Source: Planctomycetes bacterium TMED75
GTDB lineage: Bacteria > Planctomycetota > Phycisphaerae > Phycisphaerales > SM1A02
Assembly: GCA_002171655.1 (NCBI GenBank)
Contig: NHEC01000120.1
Coordinates: 20,503-84,502, forward strand
Reading direction: 5' to 3'
Length of the DNA: 64,000 nt
In this document: one piece after another, positions 35,845-45,612 of the stretch
How positions within the stretch are numbered: the stretch's first letter is position 1
How the letters are laid out: the number at the start of each line of letters is the position of its first letter
Translations under genes and position numbers: made by a program
Notes under the pieces: model-generated
The model's database searches: none
Seen by the model: the letters and a program-made list of their open reading frames with translations, nothing else
Told to the model about the DNA's origin: nothing

Positions 35845-38697
35845 ATGACTGAACAGACGACGCTCGACCACGGCTCGCAAAGCACCCCATCTCATCGCTA
35901 CGACGCTCGTCTGGCCAACCAGATCGAATCTCGCTGGCAGGCCTGGTGGGAAGAGCATCGAATCTATTCGGTGCCCAACCCCGGGGAACCTGGTTTCAAT
36001 CCCGATCGACCCAAGTTTTACTGCCTGGACATGTTTCCCTATCCATCCGGAGCGGGACTTCACGTCGGTCACCCCGAGGGCTACATCGGAAGTGACATCA
36101 TCTCCCGGTACAAGCGGATGGTCGGATTCAACGTGCTGCATCCGATGGGTTTCGATGCCTTTGGACTTCCTGCCGAGCAGTATGCGGTGCAGACTGGTGT
36201 CCACCCCCGGGTGACCACCTTCAAGGCGATCGACAACTACCGTCGACAATTGAAGAGCTTCGGCTTCAGTTACGACTGGTCTCGTGAGTTGGCAACCACC
36301 GACATCGATTACTACCGCTGGACCCAGTGGATCTGGCTCAAGGCCTACGGTTCGTGTTTCGATTCAAAGCTCGGCCGAGCTCGACCGATCGAGGAACTTC
36401 GTGCCGCACTGGATTCCGGTGCGTCGACCGTACCGGAGCATGACTGGCATTCGATGGATTCCATCGCTCGAGAGGACTACCTGGACTCCCGGCGACTCGC
36501 TTACCTCGGGTATCAGACGGTGAACTGGTGTCCGAAGCTGGGGACCGTTCTGGCCAACGAGGAAGTCATCGACGGTCGAAGCGAGCGGGGAGGGTTCCCC
36601 GTACTCAGGAAACCACTGCGTCAGTGGATGTTTCGCATCACCGCGTACGCGGATCGACTGCTCGAGGATCTTGAACTGCTCGACTGGCCCGACTCCACCC
36701 GCACCATGCAGCGGGAGTGGATCGGTCGCTCCGAGGGCGCCTCGATCGAATTTTCGGTGGGTGATGGTGATGAGGTACTCGAAGTCTTCACCACACGTCC
36801 TGACACCATATTCGGCGCCACCTACATGGTGGTCGCTCCCGAGCATCCTCTGGTTGATCAGGTACTGGCCAAGGGTGGATCCGATCAACTGCGCGACTAT
36901 GTTCTGACTGCACGCAATCGGTCGGACGTCGATCGGATGGCCGACTCCAAGCAGAAGACCGGCGTCTCACTGGGAATTGATGCGATCAATCCCGCCACTG
37001 GTCGACCGATACCCATCTGGACCGCGGACTACGTGCTCATGGGCTACGGAACCGGAGCCATCATGGCGGTTCCCGCGCACGATGAACGAGATCACGCCTT
37101 CGCCTTGGCCTATCAGCTTCCAATCGTCCGGGTGGTGGCCGGTCCCGGTGACATCAACGAGGCCGCCGACATCGGATCTGGTACCGCGGTCTCGAGTTCC
37201 AATGACCAGTTGTCGCTTGACGGGCTCTCGACCGAAGAGGCCAAGTCGGTCGCCATCGAATGGCTGGATCGCTCTGGATTCGGACGAAGACACGTGAACT
37301 ACAAATTACGTGACTGGTTGTTCAGTCGACAGCGGTACTGGGGTGAACCCTTTCCGATTGTCTACGACGAGCACGGGCGACACTATCCGGTTTCACTCGA
37401 CGCTCTCCCGGTGGCCCTTCCGGACCTCGATGACTATGAGCCGATTGAGAGTGATGATCCCACTCCTCCGCTTGGTAAGGCGATCGAATGGGTCAACACC
37501 ACTGCCGGGGAAGCGGGGGTGGACCCCGAACTGCTCGATCCCTCCACTCCGGTTCGTCGGGAAACCAACACCATGCCCGGCTGGGCGGGATCCTGCTGGT
37601 ATTACATCCGCTTCTGCAGCCCTCATGCGACGGACCGTTTCATAACTGATGAAGCCGAGAAGTACTGGCTCCGCACCGAACGGACGACTCCGATTGAGGG
37701 GGCGCTGTCCCATGGCGAAGAGTCCTTCGACCAGCAGCAACACAACATCGGTGGTGTGGACCTCTACATCGGAGGCGCAGAGCACGCGGTACTCCACCTG
37801 CTCTACGCACGATTCTGGCACAAGATTCTCTACGACCTTGGTGAGGTCCCGACTCCGGAGCCCATCAACAAGATGTTCCACCAGGGCATGATCACCTCCT
37901 ATGCCTACCGTCGCGAAGACGGCTCACTGGTACCCGTGGACGAAGTTGAAGAGAACTCCGATGGACCACATCTTGAGATCGCAACCGGGGCGCCCGTGGA
38001 GCAGATCGTGGCAAAGATGTCCAAATCACTTCGCAACGTGGTCAATCCCGACGAAGTTGTTGCGGAATACGGTGCAGACACCATGCGTCTCTATGAGATG
38101 TACATGGGTCCGCTCGAAGCTTCCGCGCCTTGGAACACGCGGGATATCGTGGGTGTTCATCGGTTCCTGCAGCGGGTTTGGAGACTGGTCGTCGACGAGG
38201 AGAGTGGTGAGCTGTCCTTCCGATCCGATCCAGATGAGCAAGTGGAGCGTCAGCTCCACCGAACCATTCACAAGGTCGGTGAGGACATCGAGCGACTGGC
38301 TTTCAACACCGCGATAGCCTCGATGATCGAATTCGTGAATCAAGCGACCGGAACCGGTCTCAGTGCGGATCAATTCGATCGATTCATCAGAATCCTGGCT
38401 CCGTTCGTTCCACACTTCGGCGAAGAACTCTGGCAACGGCTTGGTCATCAGGATTCGGTCGCGCTCTCCGAGTGGCCGGCGTTTGAGGAATCGATGCTGG
38501 TGGACGATCTCGTCGAGGTTCCGGTTCAGATCCTTGGGAAGGTTCGAAGTCGAATCTCCGTCAAGCACGATGCTGACAATGCGACCATGGAAGCGGTCGC
38601 CCTGGCCGATGAGCGTATTGCCGAACTGCTGGTTGACAAGACCGTGCGCAAGGTCGTGGTCGTGCCTGGCAGATTAGTCAACATCGTCGCAAACTGA
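35845..38697 (+). CDS. leuS: Leucyl-tRNA synthetase
   Basis: Charges tRNA-Leu. The 950-residue class I synthetase has the HIGH-type motif in YPSGAGLHVGHPEGY (His73-His76) and the KMSKS motif in VAKMSKSLRNVVNPDEVV (Lys724-Ser728). The CP1 editing domain contains GIDAINPATGRPIPIWTADY and IMAVPAHDERDHAFA. The bacterial leucyl-specific region and C-terminal anticodon domain are present. It is slightly longer than the E. coli enzyme (860), with extra residues around 170-210 and in the catalytic insertion near 560-650. It starts 36 bp after folC and ends 8 bp before the next small gene. Confidence 0.97.
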   Translation: MTEQTTLDHGSQSTPSHRYDARLANQIESRWQAWWEEHRIYSVPNPGEPGFNPDRPKFYCLDMFPYPSGAGLHVGHPEGYIGSDIISRYKRMVGFNVLHPMGFDAFGLPAEQYAVQTGVHPRVTTFKAIDNYRRQLKSFGFSYDWSRELATTDIDYYRWTQWIWLKAYGSCFDSKLGRARPIEELRAALDSGASTVPEHDWHSMDSIAREDYLDSRRLAYLGYQTVNWCPKLGTVLANEEVIDGRSERGGFPVLRKPLRQWMFRITAYADRLLEDLELLDWPDSTRTMQREWIGRSEGASIEFSVGDGDEVLEVFTTRPDTIFGATYMVVAPEHPLVDQVLAKGGSDQLRDYVLTARNRSDVDRMADSKQKTGVSLGIDAINPATGRPIPIWTADYVLMGYGTGAIMAVPAHDERDHAFALAYQLPIVRVVAGPGDINEAADIGSGTAVSSSNDQLSLDGLSTEEAKSVAIEWLDRSGFGRRHVNYKLRDWLFSRQRYWGEPFPIVYDEHGRHYPVSLDALPVALPDLDDYEPIESDDPTPPLGKAIEWVNTTAGEAGVDPELLDPSTPVRRETNTMPGWAGSCWYYIRFCSPHATDRFITDEAEKYWLRTERTTPIEGALSHGEESFDQQQHNIGGVDLYIGGAEHAVLHLLYARFWHKILYDLGEVPTPEPINKMFHQGMITSYAYRREDGSLVPVDEVEENSDGPHLEIATGAPVEQIVAKMSKSLRNVVNPDEVVAEYGADTMRLYEMYMGPLEASAPWNTRDIVGVHRFLQRVWRLVVDEESGELSFRSDPDEQVERQLHRTIHKVGEDIERLAFNTAIASMIEFVNQATGTGLSADQFDRFIRILAPFVPHFGEELWQRLGHQDSVALSEWPAFEESMLVDDLVEVPVQILGKVRSRISVKHDADNATMEAVALADERIAELLVDKTVRKVVVVPGRLVNIVAN

Positions 38698-38705
38698 GGT
38701 CCGTC

Positions 38706-39215
38706 ATGGATGCAACTAAGGATCATGAATGGTTCGGTCTGCATGACTTTGAAGATCCGGTCCTTGCTCGTGACGTCATCACCTCAATTCTCTCCATGGA
38801 ATTCGATGCCTTGCTTGTCGACCTTTCCGACGATTCCGTGGTGGCCGGAGGAATGCCCGCTCCCCCCGACGGGGAGCTTGTACCGCTCGAACCCATTGAA
38901 ATCACACCTCAAATCGGTGGGTTTGTTTCCAGACTGGATCCCACCCAAGTCTCAAAGCCCGATCCGCGTCTGCGTGAGCAGTTCGAGGCCCGACGGCTTT
39001 CTCTGGAGGGTGGCCCCTGGCGTTTGATGGTCTCCGAAGATTCCCGTGATCAGCTTCAACCGCTCCTGCATACGATTATCGAGGAACAACAGCAGTTTGA
39101 CCTCCAGCATGAACGCCAGAAGCTGACGCAGCTCCGGTTTTTGAGATACTGCTTCCTCATCGTGCTCGTATCGGTGGCGCTGTTCGCCCTCCTGCGAGTA
39201 CTTGGCATCATCTGA
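38706..39215 (+). CDS. DUF2007-like protein with C-terminal membrane anchor
   Basis: The 169-residue product has an N-terminal region laid out like DUF2007 (DPVLARDVITSILSMEFDAL, later GPWRLMVSEDSRDQLQPLLH). A Gln-rich helix (EEQQQFDLQHERQ) leads to a single C-terminal transmembrane segment (YCFLIVLVSVALFALLRVLG), so the domain would face the cytoplasm as a tail-anchored protein. The gene at 40518-40943 has the same layout and is probably a distant paralogue. Function unknown. Confidence 0.65.
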   Translation: MDATKDHEWFGLHDFEDPVLARDVITSILSMEFDALLVDLSDDSVVAGGMPAPPDGELVPLEPIEITPQIGGFVSRLDPTQVSKPDPRLREQFEARRLSLEGGPWRLMVSEDSRDQLQPLLHTIIEEQQQFDLQHERQKLTQLRFLRYCFLIVLVSVALFALLRVLGII

Positions 39216-39237
39216 AACAGACAGCCCTCAACAGCTC

Positions 39238-40521
39238 ATGAATCACGATTCCGATACATCTCGAGACCATGCACTTTCGATTCTGGGTCAGGACTCACCC
39301 GATCCGTGGGAGCTGCCAGAGCCGGGCCCCTCGACTCTGATGGTCGCCATCGGCGGGAACCATGTTCCGAAAATCGATTGGATTCGTGATGTGCTGGCGA
39401 CGCAGTCCCAAAACGCCGATGCAATCGCCGAGCTCAATGAAGACATTGACGGTCCACCCTTCGCTCTCTGGTCGATGGTGCTCTCTTTCGGGATGCATCC
39501 GATCCCGGTGGTGGTATGGGCGGAGCAGATCCTCGAACCGGATTCCCTGCCTCCGCTTGCCGCCGGTGGACGGTGGATGATCGGAATTCAGACGGTCCTT
39601 GACCCAGAGTCCCCACTTGCGTTGTGGAATCGACTGGCAACCTTGCTGGTTCGTTGCTCCCCTGAAGTGTGCTGCCTCTTCGATCAGGAGACAGAGCAGT
39701 GGTTCGCACCCGAGGAGATCGCACGCTATCTGCTCGGTCCGGCCGCCACCACCCACGAGGGGATGCTCTTCCGCGTGCACGCAACCGCGACCAGCGAGCG
39801 ACCCGAAGAAGCGGATTCGATCTGGCTGCATACCCAGGGATTGCATCGATGTGGCTGCCCGGAACTCGAGCTCCTTGAGCTCCCCGCGAAACATCTGGGG
39901 GTCGCGCACGAGATGCTGGAGGCTCTTGGTGCTCTGTTCATCAACCAGGGAGTGCCCGATCCCGGCGTTCGTTTCGAAGCCGGTACCGGGGTTCCTCTGG
40001 TGCTCGAGCAGTGGAAGCGTTGCGTCGAGTACCTCGGTCCGCAGTCGATCGGTGGACTGGAACATCGAATGCAACTGGCTTCAGGGGACGACAACCCCTT
40101 GCTCACAGGGCGTGCGGTCGTTTGTGGCCCTGATCCCGTCGGGAGTTTTCGAAAGGTTCTGGTCTGGCCTCAAGCGGCGATCACCGCGCTCGAAGCCGGA
40201 GCCGCCGCCCTCGAGCGCACTTCCGCCTGGACCGCCTCCCGCGCTTCCTTGGCTCGTTTGCTCTGGCCGAAGTTCCTGGAACTGCACGCTCAGGGACGAC
40301 CCATGCTTGCGTGTGTCTCAGTCGAAGCCGGTCCGGAGGATCGCGAACATATCTGGATCAGGGTTTCGCACGCCACGACCTCATCCCTGACCGGAGAGGT
40401 CGCTTCAGATGCTGGATCCGGCCAGCATCAAGCCGGCGACTCCTTCTCCCTTGATGATCTTGATTGGTTGGTCGACTGGCACAGTCCCGATGACGATTCC
40501 GTTTCACGAGGTGGTTCATGA
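39238..40521 (+). CDS. Uncharacterised protein with DUF2314-like C-terminus
   Basis: The 427-residue soluble product is not firmly recognised. Its C-terminal part (REHIWIRVSHATTSSLTGEV, then GDSFSLDDLDWLVDW) follows the DUF2314 pattern of strand, tight turn and closing D-W. The middle contains two alpha/beta units around GMHPIPVVVWAEQIL and GRWMIGIQTVL. An in-frame TTG at 39202 overlaps the preceding gene; the ATG at 39238 is chosen as the first standard codon. It overlaps the next gene as ATGA, which supports co-translation with the DUF2007-like protein. Confidence 0.68.
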   Translation: MNHDSDTSRDHALSILGQDSPDPWELPEPGPSTLMVAIGGNHVPKIDWIRDVLATQSQNADAIAELNEDIDGPPFALWSMVLSFGMHPIPVVVWAEQILEPDSLPPLAAGGRWMIGIQTVLDPESPLALWNRLATLLVRCSPEVCCLFDQETEQWFAPEEIARYLLGPAATTHEGMLFRVHATATSERPEEADSIWLHTQGLHRCGCPELELLELPAKHLGVAHEMLEALGALFINQGVPDPGVRFEAGTGVPLVLEQWKRCVEYLGPQSIGGLEHRMQLASGDDNPLLTGRAVVCGPDPVGSFRKVLVWPQAAITALEAGAAALERTSAWTASRASLARLLWPKFLELHAQGRPMLACVSVEAGPEDREHIWIRVSHATTSSLTGEVASDAGSGQHQAGDSFSLDDLDWLVDWHSPDDDSVSRGGS

Positions 40522-40943
40522 CCGGGACCCGGCAAAATTCCGAACCCCTCGTTGCGGTCATGGACTGCAAGAACGAACTGGAAGGCCAGGAAATCAGATC
40601 CGTGATCGAGGACGCGGGGATTCCAGCCTTCGTGCTCGAGACCGAGATCCTGGGGCTGGGGCTCAATCGTGCAGATTCACGTCTGGGCGGAGTGCAGGTC
40701 AAGGTGGCTTTGTCCAACCGTGCGCAGGCCCTCGAGGCCCTTGAGATCGCCAGGGTCGAATCTGCGGGGATCGACTGGGACAATGTTGATGTCGGAGAAC
40801 CGCCCATGGAAGTCATGGATGTTCTGGACAACCGATCCCTGGTACACAACACTCGGAGGTTCGTGACCTTGTTAGGTCCGGTCCTGGGGATCGGATTCCT
40901 GCTCCTTGCGTTGATTGGAATCATCCTGTTTCTCGTTTTCTGA
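40518..40943 (+). CDS. DUF2007-domain protein with C-terminal membrane anchor
   Basis: The 141-residue product carries a DUF2007 (putative signal-transducing) domain: ELEGQEIRSVIEDAGIPAFV, GVQVKVALSNRAQALEALEI. A linker and one C-terminal membrane segment (VLGIGFLLLALIGIILFLVF) follow. It is translationally coupled by ATGA to the DUF2314-like gene. The layout matches the 38706-39215 protein, suggesting a pair of membrane-tethered copies flanking the DUF2314-like gene. Confidence 0.75.
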   Translation: MTGTRQNSEPLVAVMDCKNELEGQEIRSVIEDAGIPAFVLETEILGLGLNRADSRLGGVQVKVALSNRAQALEALEIARVESAGIDWDNVDVGEPPMEVMDVLDNRSLVHNTRRFVTLLGPVLGIGFLLLALIGIILFLVF

Positions 40944-40958
40944 TCGAATGGGTTGCAC

Positions 40959-41450
40959 ATGCTGCACATGTTTCACTGTCGTCTTCTCGCACCGCTTCTG
41001 CTTGTCTCATCACTTTTGATTGGATGCGGTTCTCCCAATCAACTGGAAGGTCGGGTGATCAATGCCGGTTTTTCCGGTGCGCGTTTCATCACCCAGGAGG
41101 TGCGTGATGTTCACGCCATTCCAGGCGCGGGGATACCTGGTGCCAGCATCGAACTGGTTCGCGACCCTCGAAGTCTTGGTCGAGAAGTCGTCGCTCGTGC
41201 CACCAGTGATCATGAGGGGAACTTTGCGATGAAGGTGGATGCCTTCGGCGCCGGTTGGATGAAGGAGGAGTGGCTGTTTCGCTGCACTCATCCCGGGTAC
41301 CCCATGGTGGAACTCTTCGATTCACTTCCTTCACTCGGCGGCCCCACGGTTCTGGTCATCGACATGGGGGGCGCTCCCGGAGGGAACCGAAATCAATCCG
41401 GCAACGAACAAGATCGTATTCGCAGGGAAATCGAACGCTACGGACGTTGA
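40959..41450 (+). CDS. Small lipoprotein with carboxypeptidase-regulatory-like fold
   Basis: The 163-residue product has a lipoprotein signal (LLLVSSLLIGC). The mature part reads as a beta-sandwich of the carboxypeptidase-regulatory or transthyretin kind: GRVINAGFSG, GASIELVRDPRS, ARATSDHEGNFAMKVDA and FRCTHPGYPM. Such domains usually mediate binding at the cell surface. In-frame ATGs at 40959 and 40968 are equivalent candidates. It lies between the DUF2007 gene and the DUF58 gene on the same strand. Confidence 0.72.
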   Translation: MLHMFHCRLLAPLLLVSSLLIGCGSPNQLEGRVINAGFSGARFITQEVRDVHAIPGAGIPGASIELVRDPRSLGREVVARATSDHEGNFAMKVDAFGAGWMKEEWLFRCTHPGYPMVELFDSLPSLGGPTVLVIDMGGAPGGNRNQSGNEQDRIRREIERYGR

Positions 41451-41477
41451 TACGCGTCTCGCCGTTCACGAATCTTC

Positions 41478-42671
41478 ATGAAACTTCGTTTCCGAATTCA
41501 TCTTCCGGGACTCCTCTTCATCCTCCTCACGATCTTCGTGGGTCTGGCCGCTGCTCAGCGACCGAACAACCTCATCGTCTGGTCCTTCGGAGTCCTCCTG
41601 GCACTCATCTTGATTTCCGGAGTCGTCGGTGCTTCGATGATGAGAGGGTTGTCCGTCCGAAGGCTGGAAGTTCGAAGAGCCGCGGCCGGAGAACCACTGG
41701 AAATCCGCTACGTGGTGGAGAATGAATCTCGCTGGCGTTCTGCTTTCGCGATGAAGATCATGGAAGTCGATCACAAGGGAAAGCTCATTCGTTTTCCCAT
41801 GCTTGCTGCGCCCAGTCACGGCTGGATCACCCGTATCGGACCCGGTGAATCCCAGGTTTGTGATGCCGTCTTCGCCCCGAGTCAACGAGGTGTGGTCTCG
41901 CTCCAACGAATTCGACTCACAACTCAGTTTCCCTTTGGATTCAATGATCGAGCTGTAGACCACAAGAATCCCTTTGAGATTCTCGTCCAACCCCGACTCT
42001 ACCCCGTTCGCGGTGAGTTGATGCAGACGATCGCTCTCGGTGAGCTGGGTGGTTTTGGTACCTCGCCTCGCCCGGGATCGGGTGAGGATTTCTATTCCGT
42101 TCGTGAGTTCAAGCCGGGGGACAGCATCCGCCAAATCGCTTGGAAGCGAATGGGAACTACCGATGACTTGCTGGTCGTTCAAAGATCGCTCTCTTCGCCA
42201 CCTCGGCTCCGAGTGGTCCTGGATCTGACAACTGCACCCGACGAGCTCAAGTTCAAGCCTGAGTCCAACATCACGCCCACCGAAATCGAAGAGCGTGCAA
42301 TCACCATGGCGGCTTCGCTCATTGGTTCCGCCGAACAGCGGGGGTTGGAATTCGGACTGACGATTCATGGGTTTGATTCCGCGCCTATTCCACTTCGACG
42401 TGGGTATTGGCATCGGGAACGGGCTCTCACCAGCTTGGCAACCATCGATCTCTCACAATCCCGTGAAGAATTTGATTCCGAAAGAAACGTGGATGAGGAA
42501 CGCGCTTGCGTGGTGGTTATTCACCCCGGAAGGATCAACCCTCGGAACTCTCCCGAACACGCCTGGCATTGGAGTGCCACCAGCATCGATCAGTTGCTGG
42601 ATCTCGGAGGCGGATCCGCCGGGGCTCCTGTTTCTGAAGGGCAGTCGCCAGCGAGGGGTCAGCTCGCATGA
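41478..42671 (+). CDS. DUF58-domain membrane protein
   Basis: The 397-residue product has two N-terminal membrane segments (residues about 8-55), a beta-rich extracytoplasmic-like region, then the DUF58 core. The signature lies near residue 198: PGSGEDFYSVREFKPGDSIR, followed by QIAWKRMGTTDDLLV. A vWA-like region follows (PRLRVVLDLTTAPDE). DUF58 proteins usually work with a MoxR AAA+ ATPase and a transglutaminase; here the transglutaminase follows by ATGA overlap but no MoxR gene is in the window. The role is probably surface or envelope protein processing. Confidence 0.88.
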   Translation: MKLRFRIHLPGLLFILLTIFVGLAAAQRPNNLIVWSFGVLLALILISGVVGASMMRGLSVRRLEVRRAAAGEPLEIRYVVENESRWRSAFAMKIMEVDHKGKLIRFPMLAAPSHGWITRIGPGESQVCDAVFAPSQRGVVSLQRIRLTTQFPFGFNDRAVDHKNPFEILVQPRLYPVRGELMQTIALGELGGFGTSPRPGSGEDFYSVREFKPGDSIRQIAWKRMGTTDDLLVVQRSLSSPPRLRVVLDLTTAPDELKFKPESNITPTEIEERAITMAASLIGSAEQRGLEFGLTIHGFDSAPIPLRRGYWHRERALTSLATIDLSQSREEFDSERNVDEERACVVVIHPGRINPRNSPEHAWHWSATSIDQLLDLGGGSAGAPVSEGQSPARGQLA

Positions 42672-44932
42672 CTCTTCGCCGACGATTCCGGCTGTGGCTG
42701 CTGTTTCTGCTGGTTCTTTCGGTGGCGGCGGTCTCCGTGGCAACCATCCGGCTCTGGTTGCTGATGGTGTGTGGGCCAATCCTGGTGTCCAGTTGGTACC
42801 TCTGTGAAGGTCATCGCCCACTGATTTTGAGTCGTTTTCTCGTGAACGTGGGTTCGGTGCTGACTCTGTTACTCGTGGGATTAAGCTGGCTCTCCAATCC
42901 AGATCCGGGTCGGGTCATGGAGCTGCTTGGCATCTTCGTCCTGGTGCTGATCGTGCTCCGTCAGTTCCAGGACCGGTCCACTCGTGAAGACGCACAACAG
43001 ATCATCCTTTCTTCGGTTCTGGTGATCTCTTCCACAATTCAGAGCGACCGGTTCCTCTTTGGAATCATCCTGCTGCTTTGGGTCGTCAACCTGATCTACG
43101 TGGTGATGCTCTTTCAGGTCTATTCTGGCGCACGTCATGCCAGGCAGCAACGATTCGACTGCATTCCAAAGGATGGTATTCCCGTAGCACCCCTTGAAAT
43201 TCGCTTTGGACCCAGGGATCTTTCAAGAATGCGGCTGCTGGCATTCGGGTCCTCGTTAGCAATCCTGCTCATCAGTGTTCTGGTTTTCATTTTGTTTCCC
43301 CGACAGATTCTCTTTCGATCAGGCGTGCCCGGAAATCGAAGTGTGCAGAAATCAGGGTTCGCGGAAACGGTAGACCTCATCTCCAGCGAGCGCATCACCT
43401 CTTCCCGCAGAGAGGTCTTCACGGTCCAGTGGGTCGATCCCGGTGGTGAGTCGACCAAGTGGGCGAGACCGCTGTTGCTTCGGGGTGCGATCCTCGAGCG
43501 CTACGACTCTGCGGTCGGCCGTTGGGTCGCTAACAAATCCCAATCGACCAACTCTCTGGTCTCCATCAAGGCCGCACCAGATCGCTTCACCGGACTCGGG
43601 GTCGAGAACATCGACCAGCAGATTCAGACCTACACGCTCTGGTTCGAGATGCGCTCAATGGCCACGGACATCTTCTTCGCACCTTGGGTTCCCATCTCGA
43701 TAACCACATTTGATCCGCGCGAGATTGTCTTCAACCGAGCCAACATGTTGATGACCGATTCAGGTCGACGATCGATAAGCAGCTACGGAGGTTATGGCCT
43801 GCGCGTCCAGCCCTTCCCGAACAGGTCTTCCCTGGAAAGCCTGGAAGGGGGGGCCCCGAAGACCTCTTTCATCCCTCGATTTCCGGTCCCTGGGATCCGG
43901 GAATTCACCCTCGATGTTCTTGAGCAGATGGAAGTGGATCCCAGCCCGATCAAGAATGAGACGATCTGGCAGAAGAACCGTCGGGTTTCTGACGAGATCC
44001 TGGAATGGCTCGAGAACAATTGCATGTATACGACCGATCTGCGTGAATTCGTGCAGATCGCCGGTGAAGACCCGATCGAAAGTTTTCTCACCCGATATCG
44101 GTTCGGTCATTGCGAGTACTTTGCCTCCGCGCTCACCGCCATGTGCAGAAGCGTTGGAATCGAATCCCGCCTGGTCACCGGATTTGTTGCCATCGAGTAC
44201 GACGAAGGAATCCAACGTTACATCGTGCGTGAGTCCAACGCCCACGCCTGGACGGAGGTTCGCACCGGCGACTACCAGTGGACTGCTCTGGATCCATCTC
44301 CCCGTTCCGTGCTTGAAGAGCTCCAGGCGGCCAACGAATCCTGGTCCGACAGCTGGCGATGGGTCTATGATCGAGTCGACTTCTTCTGGAACTCGGCGAT
44401 CGTTGGTTTCGACCAGCGCTCCCAGGAGAACCTCACCCAACGCTTCGCCGGCAACTGGGGTGACTCCTTCAGTGACACCTTCTCCTCCCTACGGGATTGG
44501 ATGGCTTCGGTCAATCGTTTCTTCAAGCTTGGAATTGCCGGCTACATCTGGATGGCGGGCGTTCTGCTGATCTTCATCTGCTTTCTCTTGGTTGCCATTT
44601 CCATTCTGCGCCGGCGAAGAAGATTGCTCGCTTCATTCCGGCTCGGCTCCGGCGACAGGCGGCTGCGTCGGCGGCTTTCCCATGATTTGCTCTTCTGGGC
44701 AGTTGCGTTGCAACGCCTCGCCAAATTCGGGTACGCGAAGCAAGCGCAGGAAACCCCGCTTGCCTTCTCTCGCAGGGTCGTGGAAGCCAATCCCGAGTCG
44801 GAACCAACGATGCAGACGCTGGTTCGCCAGCTCTACCTCATCCGATTCGGTGGAGGTACTCTGGACCGCAACGAACGTACCCAGGCTCTGGAGCTTGCAC
44901 GGAAGATCCCACTGCGACGGCGATCATCGTGA
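42668..44932 (+). CDS. Membrane-bound transglutaminase-like protease (TgpA/DUF3488 type)
   Basis: The 754-residue product has several N-terminal membrane segments (residues about 5-200, with DUF3488-like sequence) and a large periplasmic transglutaminase-like domain. A late membrane segment (about 620-645) leads to a cytoplasmic DUF4129-like tail. The catalytic triad is visible: Cys482 in GHCEYFASALTAMCR, His526 in ESNAHAWTEV and Asp542 in WTALDPSPR. Such proteins are cysteine peptidase-like enzymes of the envelope. It starts by ATGA overlap with the DUF58 gene and ends in GTGA overlap with the methyltransferase gene. Confidence 0.92.
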   Translation: MTLRRRFRLWLLFLLVLSVAAVSVATIRLWLLMVCGPILVSSWYLCEGHRPLILSRFLVNVGSVLTLLLVGLSWLSNPDPGRVMELLGIFVLVLIVLRQFQDRSTREDAQQIILSSVLVISSTIQSDRFLFGIILLLWVVNLIYVVMLFQVYSGARHARQQRFDCIPKDGIPVAPLEIRFGPRDLSRMRLLAFGSSLAILLISVLVFILFPRQILFRSGVPGNRSVQKSGFAETVDLISSERITSSRREVFTVQWVDPGGESTKWARPLLLRGAILERYDSAVGRWVANKSQSTNSLVSIKAAPDRFTGLGVENIDQQIQTYTLWFEMRSMATDIFFAPWVPISITTFDPREIVFNRANMLMTDSGRRSISSYGGYGLRVQPFPNRSSLESLEGGAPKTSFIPRFPVPGIREFTLDVLEQMEVDPSPIKNETIWQKNRRVSDEILEWLENNCMYTTDLREFVQIAGEDPIESFLTRYRFGHCEYFASALTAMCRSVGIESRLVTGFVAIEYDEGIQRYIVRESNAHAWTEVRTGDYQWTALDPSPRSVLEELQAANESWSDSWRWVYDRVDFFWNSAIVGFDQRSQENLTQRFAGNWGDSFSDTFSSLRDWMASVNRFFKLGIAGYIWMAGVLLIFICFLLVAISILRRRRRLLASFRLGSGDRRLRRRLSHDLLFWAVALQRLAKFGYAKQAQETPLAFSRRVVEANPESEPTMQTLVRQLYLIRFGGGTLDRNERTQALELARKIPLRRRSS

Positions 44933-45612
44933 CGGTACCGGACAGTGACTTTGCCGCCTTCGATCGTGAGGATGCCGCGGCTCAGTTGGCGGGCCTCCTG
45001 GAACTTCTGCCCGACCGGGCACAGGTCGCCGATCTCGGGGCGGGGCGTGGTCGGGTTTCGATTCCCCTGGCGGATCATGGTGCCTCGGTTCTTGCCATCG
45101 ATCATTCTCGGGCGGCACTCGATTTCAACCAATGGACCAAGCGAACGGGTGTTCGAGGAATCCACGAGGACTTTCTCGGTGAAGACCCGGAGTGGGTTCG
45201 AAGCGGGACTCTGGATCTGGTTTGTTGCCTCGGAAACACTCTGGCTCTGATTCATGAGGATTCCCGGCTGAGTCACCTCTTTGCCCTGGCCGATCAGGCG
45301 ACCGGCCCTCGCGGCCGTCTGGTGTTTGATGATCTTGCGTTCTGGAGTCATGAACTGCGCGATCCGCACGACTGGCCGGGTGGAATCAGTCAAGACGGCT
45401 CCCAGCAACTTGCCTGGGTGCCGGATGCCCCGTTCTTTGCCTATCGAACGGGATCTGAAGTTGACTCAACCCGTCCGCGGCCTGATTCCGGGGAGCGTTT
45501 GCTGAGATTGTGGTCTGCCGCCGAAATGAACGACCTTGCGGTCCCGTCTGGTTGGGCTCCGGCGGTTCATCTTGAAACCGGCCTGATCATGTCCTTTCTC
45601 AAGGAGAATTGA
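44929..45612 (+). CDS. Class I SAM-dependent methyltransferase
   Basis: The 227-residue product has the Rossmann methyltransferase motifs: QVADLGAGRGRVSIPLA (SAM loop), VLAIDHS (acidic residue for the ribose), LDLVCCLGNTLAL after the motif IV position and GRLVFDDLAFW. The substrate is unknown. The start is GTG at 44929, overlapping the transglutaminase stop. It ends the co-directional run before a 193-bp gap. Confidence 0.87.
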   Translation: MTVPDSDFAAFDREDAAAQLAGLLELLPDRAQVADLGAGRGRVSIPLADHGASVLAIDHSRAALDFNQWTKRTGVRGIHEDFLGEDPEWVRSGTLDLVCCLGNTLALIHEDSRLSHLFALADQATGPRGRLVFDDLAFWSHELRDPHDWPGGISQDGSQQLAWVPDAPFFAYRTGSEVDSTRPRPDSGERLLRLWSAAEMNDLAVPSGWAPAVHLETGLIMSFLKEN

